Shown: piece after piece, positions 1-12,167 of the stretch
Layout of the letters: each line of letters opens with the position of its first letter
Position numbering within the stretch: the stretch's first letter is position 1
Assembly (NCBI GenBank): GCA_024195265.1
Contig: JAJLRJ010000010.1
Coordinates: 31,599,364-31,663,363 of the forward strand
DNA: 64,000 bases
From: Dendrophyllia cribrosa
Lineage: Eukaryota; Cnidaria; Anthozoa; Scleractinia; Dendrophylliidae
Reading direction: 5' to 3'
Made by a program: the position numbers and the translations under genes
The notes under the pieces: model-generated
Databases searched by the model: none
What the model saw: the letters and a program-made list of their open reading frames with translations, nothing else
What the model was told of the DNA's origin: nothing

Positions 1-1228
1 CATTCTCCGATTCATAATGGTGGGTCAGATATTTTGCACAACTGGTAACTGTGTTCTAGTTTAACAATATTGCATTTCAGCATGCAAGCTAAAAACATTT
101 ATGTTTATCTCAATAAAGTTCTAATTAAGATGGACACAAGACTTTGGTGGCTGTGTTACATGAAATGTAAAGTCGTGATGAAACCGAGAATTCGTTTCTT
201 GGGTTTTTCGTGCTTGCATCTTCCGTGCAGAAATTTGTATTTCCGTTTCACTGGTTCCGACAAATTATCATACGAAAAGATTACCCGAGCATGCACCGAA
301 GCGCGAAAAGTTAAAAAAGGCCAAGTTTTGTGAAAAATTATCATCACAATATATTTATGGAACATCTGTTTGTTGTCTTTAGTCTGTCAAATTCTTTCAA
401 GATCCTTTAAGCAGATTCGCTTGAAGCAGTGCCAGAATTGCACTTTGTTTTTTACACTTAAAATCATTACTATGTGTTTGTCATCGATTTTCATGATTTG
501 CAGTGATAGCTTTTGGGAACCCGACTAAAGGAATTTAACACGAGTTCTTGCATGCGGCCATATTGGAAGTCAAAAAGGTGGATTTAATAACAATACTAAA
601 TTATTCAGAAATATATTTTTTAATTGAACTGGGTAATTACTGAAGTGTAAAGTTGAAATTTCAGAAATTTCTCTTTAACTGAAAGCAATGCGCTCTGACA
701 GTTTTTTTTCTAGGAGAAATCGATATTAAATGGGAGATCCAATGTGGAGTTAAAAATTCTCGCTAGAAATTGCTAGTGAATCCAGTCATTTAAAATACAG
801 GTTATGCCTTGTTTGGTTTCTGGTAATTTTCAAAACAAAAATTACGTTGCATATGAAATATAATTTCCATTATCAAGGAAGACAGGTTTTACCAATCACA
901 GAAATCGGCGAGTTTTATACTGCCAATTATTGACTCGCCGACATGCTGACAGTATTTTATTTCAACCTTGAGTAGAGGGCGTAAAATTAGATGCAGTTTT
1001 GGCTAAAAGAAAACTAATTTCTTTTATTTTAAATGCAATGCATGGATGCGCTTTTTGGCAAATTTAAAAGCGGGCAGCACCTTTTTGTCGGGGGCGCTGG
1101 CAACAAAAGAAATTGCGTTTATTATTTGATAAGACCTGACTGCTATCGCTGGAGTTTTGGACAAAAATGAGAAATCTAATGGTGGTTTTCCCTCCATAAG
1201 TTCATCGACCAATCAAAATGCTCCGTGA
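1..1228. other. Intergenic sequence upstream of TFDP
   Basis: AT-rich sequence with no open frame that resembles a known protein and no convincing exon. A short hairpin (GGCGAGT paired with ACTCGCC) lies near 905-941. It may include the 3' end of a neighbouring gene outside the window, but nothing in it shows that. Confidence 0.4.
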
Positions 1229-1240
1229 TTTTCCCGCGAA
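1229..1240 (+). promoter_or_regulatory. E2F-like site upstream of TFDP
   Basis: TTTTCCCGCGAA contains the E2F/DP consensus TTTSSCGC, about 420 bp upstream of the TFDP start codon. It is not obviously inside one of the MITEs that also carry this motif. E2F autoregulation of E2F-family genes is known in animals; that this site works is inference. Confidence 0.4.
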
Positions 1241-1291
1241 CGAGGCAGCAAAGAAATGCAAGGAATGTTGCATTTGCGCAGTGCTTAACTA

Positions 1292-1323
1292 TTAGCCACG
1301 TGGTTAATGATTGGCCAATCAGA
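1292..1323. promoter_or_regulatory. E-box and CCAAT-box cluster
   Basis: A CACGTG E-box is followed closely by GATTGGCCAATCAG, which holds CCAAT boxes in both orientations. It lies about 340 bp upstream of the TFDP ATG and suits a TATA-less housekeeping promoter. Such motifs also ride in local MITEs, so promoter function is inferred only from position. Confidence 0.35.
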
Positions 1324-1659
1324 ACGCAAAATTAAACCCCACCGCGAAGATCGTTTGTCAGGGGTCTGAAGTCGGTGCAAAAACATGTCCGCTCAGGCAA
1401 AGAATTGAAAAAGTTTTGTCTGATTTCTTCCAACGTGACCCTCAAGTATGTCTCAAGAAACGATCTTGCACTAAGACGAACATTACTGATCTGTTTTACG
1501 GCGATCGCGTTGAAATCAGGGCGAGTTCTTGTCGGCGATTTCGACAAGTTTGTTTCGCATCCGTACCGTTGAGGTTTTGCGCAAACTTTGGTACATGGTT
1601 CACTCATGCGATCGGTTCACCCTATAGTGAGAGCATTAACTTCGCTTTAAATTATACCG

Positions 1660-4600
1660 ATGTCGAATCCTACAGCCACACTGACAAGCTTGTGGATCGA
1701 AGGTTTGTATTTTTCGATTTTCGTTTTGTACACACGTGTAAGCTTTCGTTTACGTGAGCTTTTCTCATGCTATAAGCTTACTTGTGCGTTTACAAGTGAA
1801 CTTCTGTACCTCGCCTTCCTTCTTTATGTCAGGGAGGTTTCTATTTCTCTTATTGCACGGGACAATTGTGAGATACGCAGTTGTTTATTCTCTGATTGCG
1901 TTCATGGACTTGTAGCAAAATAATCTAATATCTGTTTTGCTTTCACGCGTATGGACACACGTACACGCTCGCTTTTATCTCAATTCATTTTATATGTGAA
2001 AGCTGCTGAATATTCAAATCTCATGTAGGTCAACCGAGCCCTGTGAAGAGTAACCCCTCCACTCCGGTGAAAGTAGCTGTTAATCGGGACGCATCTATGG
2101 TGCAGGAAGACTTCTTAAAGTTTTATAAAGACAGTGGACTAGAACCCTACGCCAAAGAGGTAAGTAAAACTGCCAGCTTTCGCCTCGTGCTTTGGTTGCG
2201 GCGACTCAACAAAACCTAGCCGATGCATGAACAGTATAAAGCATATTTTAATTTACCCACGATAGCTTCTAACATCGCGATTCATAATTCATGACAATAC
2301 TTTCCAGAGCTCTCCGGATCCTATAGATTGTTCTATCATCTTATCCGCTTATGTCAACGATTACGCTTGCATGTGAGATAATTCATTGTGACTTCGATTG
2401 AATTCAACAACCTGGCGTGCAACGGTGAGAACTTGCACGCAAAAGTAACTTAACCGGTAGTTTTTCCAAACCCTTGAAGGCTAAAAGAAAAACACATTTT
2501 TTCATCCTCTTCTTTATTTTGACCGTCAGGTCGGCGTCATAGACAACAATGGAACTATAGATGGCCTCAAAGATTCTTCTCTTCCCAAAGTCAATAGTAA
2601 GTCTTGCTTACGCTGTTTGCTTTGAATTTGATTAGCTTGGTTAAATCTGTCTTCTTTGACGTGTTTGTGGCTTGCATGCATTAAATTTATTTCATCTCGC
2701 TCGATACATTTCCTTGAAATTGGACAGATTATTTTCATGGAATCATGTTGATGTTGATTGAAAGGATAACTAATGATTTACCCTTGCATCCTTATCACAT
2801 TGTTTCTAATAAAACTCTATTATTAAGATGTTAATGCTTTAACCATTAATTTCTTTAAGTTGGCTGTGTATATTAGTTGTTTGGCCAAAAAAGATTTTGA
2901 TTTCTTAACTTGTCATTTTCTCTTGGGAACAGAAATGTACAAAAGATAAACAAATTAGAATTGGGTGAATAACATTTAAAGTTGAATTTGTAAGATTTTT
3001 ATTTACAATAAAGTGATTGATTTTTTTCAAGCTCCATTGCTCTTTTTGCCTTGCCCTCAGGCTTTGTGGCTAAAGTTGCATTGAAAAGTTAAATAACAGC
3101 TTTTAGTGATAATTGACACCATGACACACCTTGATCGAAAAGTGAAATTTGATTTGCTCTGCCTGATGTTTGCATAAAAGCTGCATTTATGCAAAGAGCA
3201 TGAGATTTCAGTGTTTGTATAAAGATAACAGAATAAAAACAGAATTCATTTTCCTCAGTTGCAAGCCGGAATGCATGTGCAAATTAAGGTTTACTTAACT
3301 TTCGATTAAAATAAGATTCATAGATTAACAATTTTACGTTGTTCAACTTCAACTTTATTAACACTTTCGCAGAGTCAATTATGGAGACATGTGCATGTGG
3401 TTCTAACTTTTCTTTTTTTAAACAGCAAAACTAGGAAGCAGCCCAACTGTTATTCCTGTAACTACCAAAATGTCGCCTGTAATTTTACCTAAAACAGTGA
3501 ATTCTGCAGCATCACCCATGGTAAGGCTGAAACATAGATCTAAGGATTTAGTAAAACAAATCATAATATTGTTTTAGTAGCCTTTGAAGTAGTTAGTGCA
3601 GTCTTTGTCAGAACACAGGTGTCAGTTCACCCTGACAAAGGACTAGCCTGCAAAACTACTCCCTTGTTTCTTGTCTTGCTCAATTATTCCTGAGAGAACA
3701 AAAACTGCCCCTGGTTTACTTGTCCTCAAGTTAGTTTATTGTGTTTAGCCCGGGAACTGATACTTTGTATAAGATGAGTTTTGAGGTTGCTTGGAAAGTT
3801 TCTCTGAAAGGTTTACACTTACATATTGTATTACATGAAGTAGATCATAGATTTTAAGCATGAATTGTCAAATTAGTGAAGTAAGGGTTACATCACACAG
3901 GTGAATCAATCAAGTAACAATTTATTATTTAGCGATGTATGCTTGACGTCATGAATGAATATTATTAATTTGTCACACAATTCTCTCAGTTAAAAGCTGT
4001 AAAAATGCTCCAAAGAATGCATCAAGCTTGAGTATAACCTAGCATAAAGCAAACAAGTAAACATGCAAGGCTCATGTATGTGTCACTGACCTATTTTTGA
4101 CTTTGCCTCGTAGGTGATTGGTTCTCCCGGTCCACACCAGGTCATAGCTGTTGGAGGAAGCCCAAGAACTCCAACGATGATTGCAGCACCAATTGTGCCA
4201 GCTAATGCAGGCTCTTGGCCAAGGTAAATGTGGTCACTGAAATATTGTTCATATTGCTTGTAATCTGTTGAGAGGGTCAGAGGTCAAATTTAACAAGTTT
4301 GAATCTTTCACTTTTGGAGTCAATCCTTGAATTGTGTCTTCAGCGGTACTTCCTGCTGTAGTACTTTATGTTTTGAAGTATTTCACAATATTAAATGTGG
4401 GTCCTTTCTATACTGGACGTTTCAATAACACACAAACTGTGTGAAATTCAAAGAACAAACAAGGAACCATAGGGAAGTACTGCTCAGTAGCTTTCATTAG
4501 TTAGATTAAGAATTGCCTTGTACTGCATAGTAAATGCTACAGTACTGATCAGTAGCTTTCATTTGAATGGTCACACTTTAGGATTTCATCCACAGACTCA

Positions 4601-7600
4601 AATGTTAGAACCACCTTGTACAGCATAATAAACAGTACCACAGAAAAGTACTGCTCGGTAGCTTTCATTTGAATTGTCACACTTTAGGATTTCATCCACA
4701 GACTTAAAAGTTAGAACCACCTTGTACAGCATAATAAACGGCACCACAGGAAAGTACCGCTCAGTAGGGAAATAAAATGTTGACTTAAAAGAGGCCACTC
4801 CATAACAATCTGACTTTCTTCTATTTTAGAGTAAACACTACACCAAATAGTGGAAAGAAGCGAAGGCTTGATCTAATGGAAACTGATAATTTACTAGATA
4901 GTGCAGAGAGGTAAAGTTATCTAGCTTGTTATAAACTGTGTGAATCAGAAAACCATTTAAGCACACATCAGCTTAGAAAGTGGGAAATACAACAGCAGTA
5001 GAGGAAAACAATAATTTATTTAATATAGCCAGCATCAAAATGGTGGGACAAGGCTGCCAAATTAATTGTGGAGTATCTTGTCGTGTGAAACACAATGAAA
5101 TGGTGTTTTCAGAAGTTATTTTCAGTGATTGGAAGCCGTTTTTGTTTTCTGGTGATTAGTTTAGTTGTTCAAACTTAATGAAGACATTTCATCATACTCC
5201 AGTATTCTTAGAGTATTTTACGTGACCTTGCAATTTTGAAAGTGGATAAGACCCTGGGGACAAGATTGGATGGGATTTTTTCTGTTTTTTTCTGATGTTG
5301 AAAACAAAACAGCTTGTAACTTGTCTAAGAGTGTTAATGGTTCAACATTAATTAAATATTTTAGCAGTAGAAATTACGGGAAGATTATTGTGAAAAGCAG
5401 ATTTTTAAACTTGCTGATTTAATGGCAATGCTGTTTTCTGCAGGAAAAAGGGCAAACGACTGCCCAGTACAAGCCGCTCAGCTGCAGCAGGAGATAAAGA
5501 CAAAAGTGAGAAGGGATTGAGACATTTCTCCATGAAAGTTTGCGAGAAGGTTCAACAGAAAAGAACAACATCATATAATGAGGTACAAGGCGAATAAAAA
5601 AGCCCTAAGTGACTTCTGATAAACTGCTAGATTTCCAAATTGCCTTGTGTTCCCTTGTGAAACACAGGGAGAATTTGATGTTACATCAAAAGTCACTTAG
5701 GACCTTATTCCGCACAACCCTTCATTATTGTCCACTGCTGACATTTCCAGTCATGCAGTTTCTCGTCAGAAAGAAAACACAAACATCAATGATCATAAGT
5801 CAGCCCTTTTATAATGTGCTGGCTGCCAGCAATTTTTGGTTGCTTTTCATTGAACCCCATTTTAGGCAAAAGAATATGTCCCTTGCTACCTAATAATTCT
5901 GTTATGCCACCTACTACAACAGATCATTTTGAAAGGTTTGTAAGTAAAATAATTCTTTAATGAAAGTTATCAATTTTTTTCAGGTTGCAGATGAGTTAGT
6001 ACAAGAGTTTAGTGATCCAGACAAGCATCTCTCACCCACTGATCAGGTACTGATTTCTCCCTATGTCATTCATTGTGAGAGATTATGAGCTTGAGATTTC
6101 TATTGCGTGATAGCAGAAACCCATAAGTGGATTGAAACGTGTAACGCGCATTCACAGCTTCCGAATATTCATTTTTTGCTAAGCATCATATTTGGAAACC
6201 CCTTGGTCCCTCTTGATTGGAAGCAAGTTGTTCTAGCGAATTGATTGGTTAATATTTTTATCTTGATTTTCCAAATATGGCTGTAACAACTTCTTAGCAA
6301 ATTGAATAATCGGAAGCTTGTTTTGAAGCGTACAACTCCGAGACAGTTGCACGTTTCAACCCACTTATGGGTTTCTGGTGATAGTCGATGAGGGTGAAAC
6401 CTGAATGAACTATCACGCATAGAAATCAAAAGCGAACAATCTAATTGTTTTAGTACAAATTTACTGGACTTTCAAAACTTAACGACAAGACAGGCTCCTG
6501 TTTTTATTGAATAATGATATAAATAACAACCACACACACTCACTTTCTACAACAGGATAGAAGTGAGTAGCGTAGCCAATAAGAGAACAGAATTCGTGAT
6601 AGAACGCTAGTAGATTTATACTAATGCAGTAGACAGGACATGTCCCAGATCCAAGATGTCCTGTGAAATGGCTTAAGGTTTCACTCAAGGAGCTTGACTG
6701 TGTCACGCATAAACCCCCGTAAGCACTCAGTTTTAATACAAAGAACCCAAACCTAGCTTTTAAAAATAGAGAAACACATAATATTCTAATTTCATTGACA
6801 GAGTCGGAATTAGACGTGATATGGCACTTTAAATACAAAATAACCTATGCTTATACTCAAAATTACCTGTGCTTCCATTTCACTCCACAAAACTGCCAGT
6901 AGTTGCATAATATTAAGCAGACTTTGGCCTCCAAAACTGTGTCAAGGATTTTCGAACTTCACTTTAGTTTTAAAGTAATTGGCACAAATGTAAAAAACAT
7001 CGGATAGAAAACCGTATGCAATGTCGCCTTGGGTCACAAACTAATTATAGTTTACCACTAACTTAGATGTACTGTTAACTTATTTCTTGTTGTGCATTTT
7101 ATTGTTTTTAGGCTTATGATCAGAAGAACATCAGAAGAAGAGTTTATGATGCCCTGAATGTTTTAATGGCCATGAACATCATTTCAAAGGAGAAAAAAGA
7201 GATCAAGTGGGTTGGGTTACCAACAAACTCTGCACAGGAATGCCAACAATTAGAGGTAAAAATTTTATTTGGGTGCAAGTCTTAGACAGCATACATTATC
7301 CCTAAAAAAACGTTTTTAAATGTTATTTTAAAGTGCCAAAGTTTTTGAATAAGTTCCAAACGTTTCGGGCTTTGCCCTTCTTCAGTGGAAATATGTTCGT
7401 TGAGAAATACGCCACGACATCTAAAGTTTAAATGATTGTTTCTTGCATGCGCGCGCGCGACCTTCAGAAGAAACGAAAGTTAGTATTTAGGCCGTGCGGT
7501 TGACAGGTACCAAGTTGGAAAATAAGACGCATCTCCTGCCGTTTCCTTTGCTTGTTTCCGCCGCAGAGCTTGACGCCGCAAACCTGCACGTCATCCGCAG

Positions 7601-10600
7601 AGTGTCCATTGGAACTGAAGTGCTCTGCGACTGGAAAACCAGGTGCACTCTTGGTAATACTCCTGAGATGTTCGCCAAACCGTTCCCTAAGAGTGCGCCC
7701 AGTTTCGCCGATGTAAATGGCAGGGCAGCGACGGCAGGAGATGCAGTATATAAGGCCAGATGACAGACAGGTAAAGGACTCTCTGATGATGAAGGACCTT
7801 TTTGGAGCTAGTAGAGTAGTGTTATTTGAGATGTGGTTACAGGTACGGCAGCGGGGGTGTCGACAAGGAGCAGAACCTGCGGGCGAAGTAGCTTGATTTG
7901 TGTCGGACGTGTGGACCAAGACGTTTCGTAGGTTTTGATCTCGGCGATAAGCGATCATTGGTGGCTGAGGAAATATTTCCTTGGTTTCAGGGTCGTTCGA
8001 TATGATGCTGAAGTTGTCGAGCAAAATCCGTTTGATTCTGTTGTTCAGAGGATGGTAAGTAAGAACCAAAGGAATCCTGCTCTCCTTTTCATCTGCCAAG
8101 GTGTTCCGTTTGAGGGCGTCGGTCTGTGTGACATGTCGGATTTCCTCAAGATCATGTTGGAGAGTGTGTGTGAGGTTTGGCGAACATCTCAGGAGTATTA
8201 CCAAGAGTGCACCTGGTTTTCCAGTCGCAGAGCACTTCAGTTCCAATGGACACTCTGCGGATGACGTGCAGGTTTGCGGCGTCAAGCTCTGCGGCGGAAA
8301 CAAGCAAAGGAAACGGCAGGAGATGCGTCTTATTTTCCAACTTGGTACCTGTCAACCGCACGGCCTAAATACTAACTTTCGTTTCTTCTGAAGGTCGCGC
8401 GCGCGCATGCAAGAAACAATCATTTAAACTTTAGATGTCGTGGCGTATTTCTCAACGAACATATTTCCACTGAAGAAGGGCAAAGCCCGAAACGTTTGGA
8501 ACTTATTCAAAAACTTTGGCACTTTAAAATAACATTTAAAAACGTTTTTTCATGAAATCCAAGTGCCACGCAGCCACCGAACTTACATTATCCCTAACAC
8601 TATCTTTTCCTGTTTGTAGGAAGAAAAGAAGGAAAGACAAGAAAGAATACGGCAGAAGACAGCTGAGCTGCAAGAATTGATTCTTCAAGTAAGCCATTGT
8701 CACCCGGGGGGGGTACTCCCATATATAAGCCATATAGGTATGTGCCGCTGTAAAGGGTATGGTTTTCAGGCAGTTTAGTCTGGGATAGGGTATAGAAATC
8801 AGAGATTTTTGGTCTAGAAAAGGGTATCATTTTCCCGAAACTGATCCGTTGTGTGAAGAATTTAGTCTAGACAAGGTTTACTGGCAAATGGCATTTAAAA
8901 ATCGGTACGGCGGGCAGTACGGCATTTTTACTGATCCCTGTAAACTAATAGCTGTGATGGTGAGTCTGGAATAGGTCTAGGATAGGGTAGGTCCCCCCCC
9001 CCCCCCTTCCTAAGATACCAGCTGGTGTTTAAAATTAGGAAATGTTAGCAGCTGGTGTTCAAAATTAGGAAATGTTAGACACAAAAAGCACCAAACAGGA
9101 CTGTCAATATATTTCATTTGAATGGTCACACTTTTGGATTTCATAGAATCAATTACACCCACAGACTAAAATGTTATAACCACCTTGTACAACATAATAA
9201 ACAGCACTACAGGAAAGTACTGCTCAATAGCTTTCACTCAAATGGTCACACATAAGACAATATTGAAAAACTCGTAAACTAGAACCTCAATCTCTCTCAT
9301 AGTTTTCCTCTAGGAGGGATTGGTTGAGTACTTTTGACTTCATCAACTTCAGTTATAACCAGTCTTTGTTTTTGTTTTAGCAAATTGCTTTCAAGAATCT
9401 TGTTCAAAGAAACAAGCAAGTTGAAAAAGAGCATGGATCCCCAGCTCCTAACACAGCTATTCATCTTCCTTTCATCATTGTAAACACAAGCAAGAAAACT
9501 GTCATTGACTGCAGCATATCTAACGACAAGTAAGTCTGAGTGTTTCACTTCCTTTATAACACTTCATTGGCTTCCTTGTTTGATGATGGTGATGACGATG
9601 AGGATGATGACAGTGGTAGCGGTGATGGTAATGATGATGATGATGAGGGTGGCAGCGGTGATGGTGATGATGAGGGTGGTAGCGGTGATGGTAATGATGA
9701 GGGTGGTAGCAGTGATGGTGATGATGAGGGTGGTAGCGGTGATGGTGATGATGAGGGTGGTAGCAGTGATGATGATGATGAAGGTGGTAGCGGTGATGGT
9801 AATGATGATGATGATGAGGGTGGCAGCGGTGATGGTAATGATGAGGGTGGTAGCGGTGATGATGATGATGAGGGTGGTAGCGGTGATGGTGATGATGAGG
9901 GTGGTAGCAGTGATGATGATGAGGGTGGTAGCGGTGATGGTAATGATGATGATGATGAGGGTGGCAGCGGTGATGGTAATGATGAGGGTGGTAGCGGTGA
10001 TGATGATGATGAGGGTGGTAGCGGTGATGGTGATGATGAGGGTGGTAGCAGTGATGATGATGAGGGTGGTAGCGGTGATGGTAATGATGATGATGAGGGT
10101 GGCAGCGGTGATGGTGATGATGAGGGTGGTAGCGGTGATGATGAGGGTGGTAGCAGTGATGATTATGATGAGGGTGGCAGCGGTGATGGTGATGATGAGG
10201 GTGGTAGCAGTGATGATGATGATGAGGGTGGTAGCGGTGATGGTAATGATGATGATGATGAGAGTGGTAGCAGTGATGATGATGAGGGTGGCAGCGGTAA
10301 TGGTGGTGATGAGGGTGGCAGCGGTAATGGTGGTGATGATGATGATGAGGGTGGTAGCGGTGATGGTGATGATGATGATGATGAGGGTGGTAGCAGTGAT
10401 GATGATGATGAGGGTGGTAGCGGTGATGGTAATGATGATGATGAGGGTGGCAGCAGTGATGGTGATGATGATGATGATGAGGGTGGTAGCGGTGATGATG
10501 ATGATGATGAGGGTGGTAGCAGTGATGATGATGATGAGGGTGGTAGCGGTGATGGTGATGATGATGAGGGTGGTAGCGGTGATGGTGATGATGATGATGA

Positions 10601-12135
10601 TGAGGGTGGTAGCGGTGATGGTGATGATGAGGGTGGTAGCAGTGATGATGATGATGAGGGTGGTAGCGGTGATGGTAATGATGATGATGATGAGGGTGGC
10701 AGCGGTGATGATGATGATGATGATGAGGGTGGTAGCAGTGATGATGATGATGAGGGTGGTAGCGGTGATGGTGATGGTGATGATGATGAGGGTGGTAGCG
10801 GTGATGGTAATGATGATGAGGGTGGCAGCGGTGATGGTGATGATGAGGGTGGCAGCGGTGATGGTAATGATGATGATGATGAGGGTGGCAGCGGTGATGA
10901 TGATGATGAGGGTGGTAGCGGTGATGGTAATGATGATGATGATGAGGGTGGCAGCGGTGATGGTGATGATGAGGGTGGCAGCGGTGATGGTGATGATGAG
11001 GGTGGTAGCAGTGATGATGATGATGAGGGTGGTAGCGGTGATGATGATGATGATGACGACAGTGGTAGCGATGATGGTGATGATGATGATGGTGGTAGCG
11101 GTGATGGTAATGATGATGATGGTGGTAGCGGTGATGGTAATGATGATGAGGGTGGTAGCGGTGATGGTAATGATGATGATGAGGGTGGTAGCAATGATGG
11201 TAATGATGATGATGATGAGGGTGGTAGCAGTGATGGTAATGATAGTGATTGTGATGTTGACGATGCTGTTGATGTCTGATGATGATGAGGAGGTGGACGA
11301 TGACGATGGTAAGGTAGATGACGATAGTAGTGGTAGCAGTGTTGTGACGATGGTGATTGTGATGTTGATGATGACCATATGTTTTATCAATTGATTTTTT
11401 TAATGTTTTTTTTCCTGCAGATTCGAATATCTTTTCAACTTTGACAACACATTTGAAATCCATGATGACATTGAGGTGCTAAAGAGAATGGGTATGGCAT
11501 TTGGTTTGGAGAAAGGACAATGTGATGAAGCCAATCTGAAGGCTTCAAGATCAATGGTTCCAAAAGCTCTAGAACCTTACGTCATGGGTAAGCCAGCTAA
11601 ATTTGTTTTGTGAAAACCAATCATTCAATTGGTTCATTTCATGGATTTCATAGGATGTAGTGTTATCCCCAGCCCTTGGTTTGATTTTGTAAAAATTAAA
11701 AGCCACCAGGCTTGAAAAAAATGTTGTCATGCTTGAAGACTTTTTCCTGAATCTTTGTATAGTTGTTGTTTGAAATTTTTCCCTTTTCAAACTGGTTTAA
11801 TTATTAGTTTTCTTAGTTTCAGATTTATTACCATAATCCAAGTCAAAGAAAAAATAAAATTAAACTGTTTTGAACATAAAAAACTTTAACCACAGCATAT
11901 ACTTAGCACCTTAGCGATGGAATTTTCAATATTTTTTTATTTTTTTATTCTCATTCATAATTCCAAAGAAAACACAAGAAATGAATGTTGAAATAATATC
12001 TGTAAATTGGGGACAGATTTTGTACTGATTTACATAAACTTTTTCTTTATTTACTCAACTAAAATTATTTGCATTGCAAAAATCGTCATAAAACATCAGT
12101 ATTTGATTTCATGGTGAACTTTGCCACTGGACAGT

Positions 12136-12167
<32 letters not shown>

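Noticed and set aside
1311..1757. 148-codon plus-strand ORF upstream of TFDP
   Set aside because: No recognisable domain, overlapping ORFs of similar size in other frames, and it overlaps the better-supported TFDP first exon in another frame.
6479..6838. 119-codon minus-strand ORF in TFDP intron 8
   Set aside because: No recognisable domain, no matching splice partners and ordinary intronic base composition.
8101..8391. Plus-strand ORF resembling the Penelope C-terminus
   Set aside because: It is the second inverted arm read in the opposite orientation, not a separate gene.
9505..11463. Long ORFs of 579 to 647 codons on both strands
   Set aside because: They are created by the three-base periodicity of an intronic minisatellite; TFDP exons on either side splice directly into the conserved protein.
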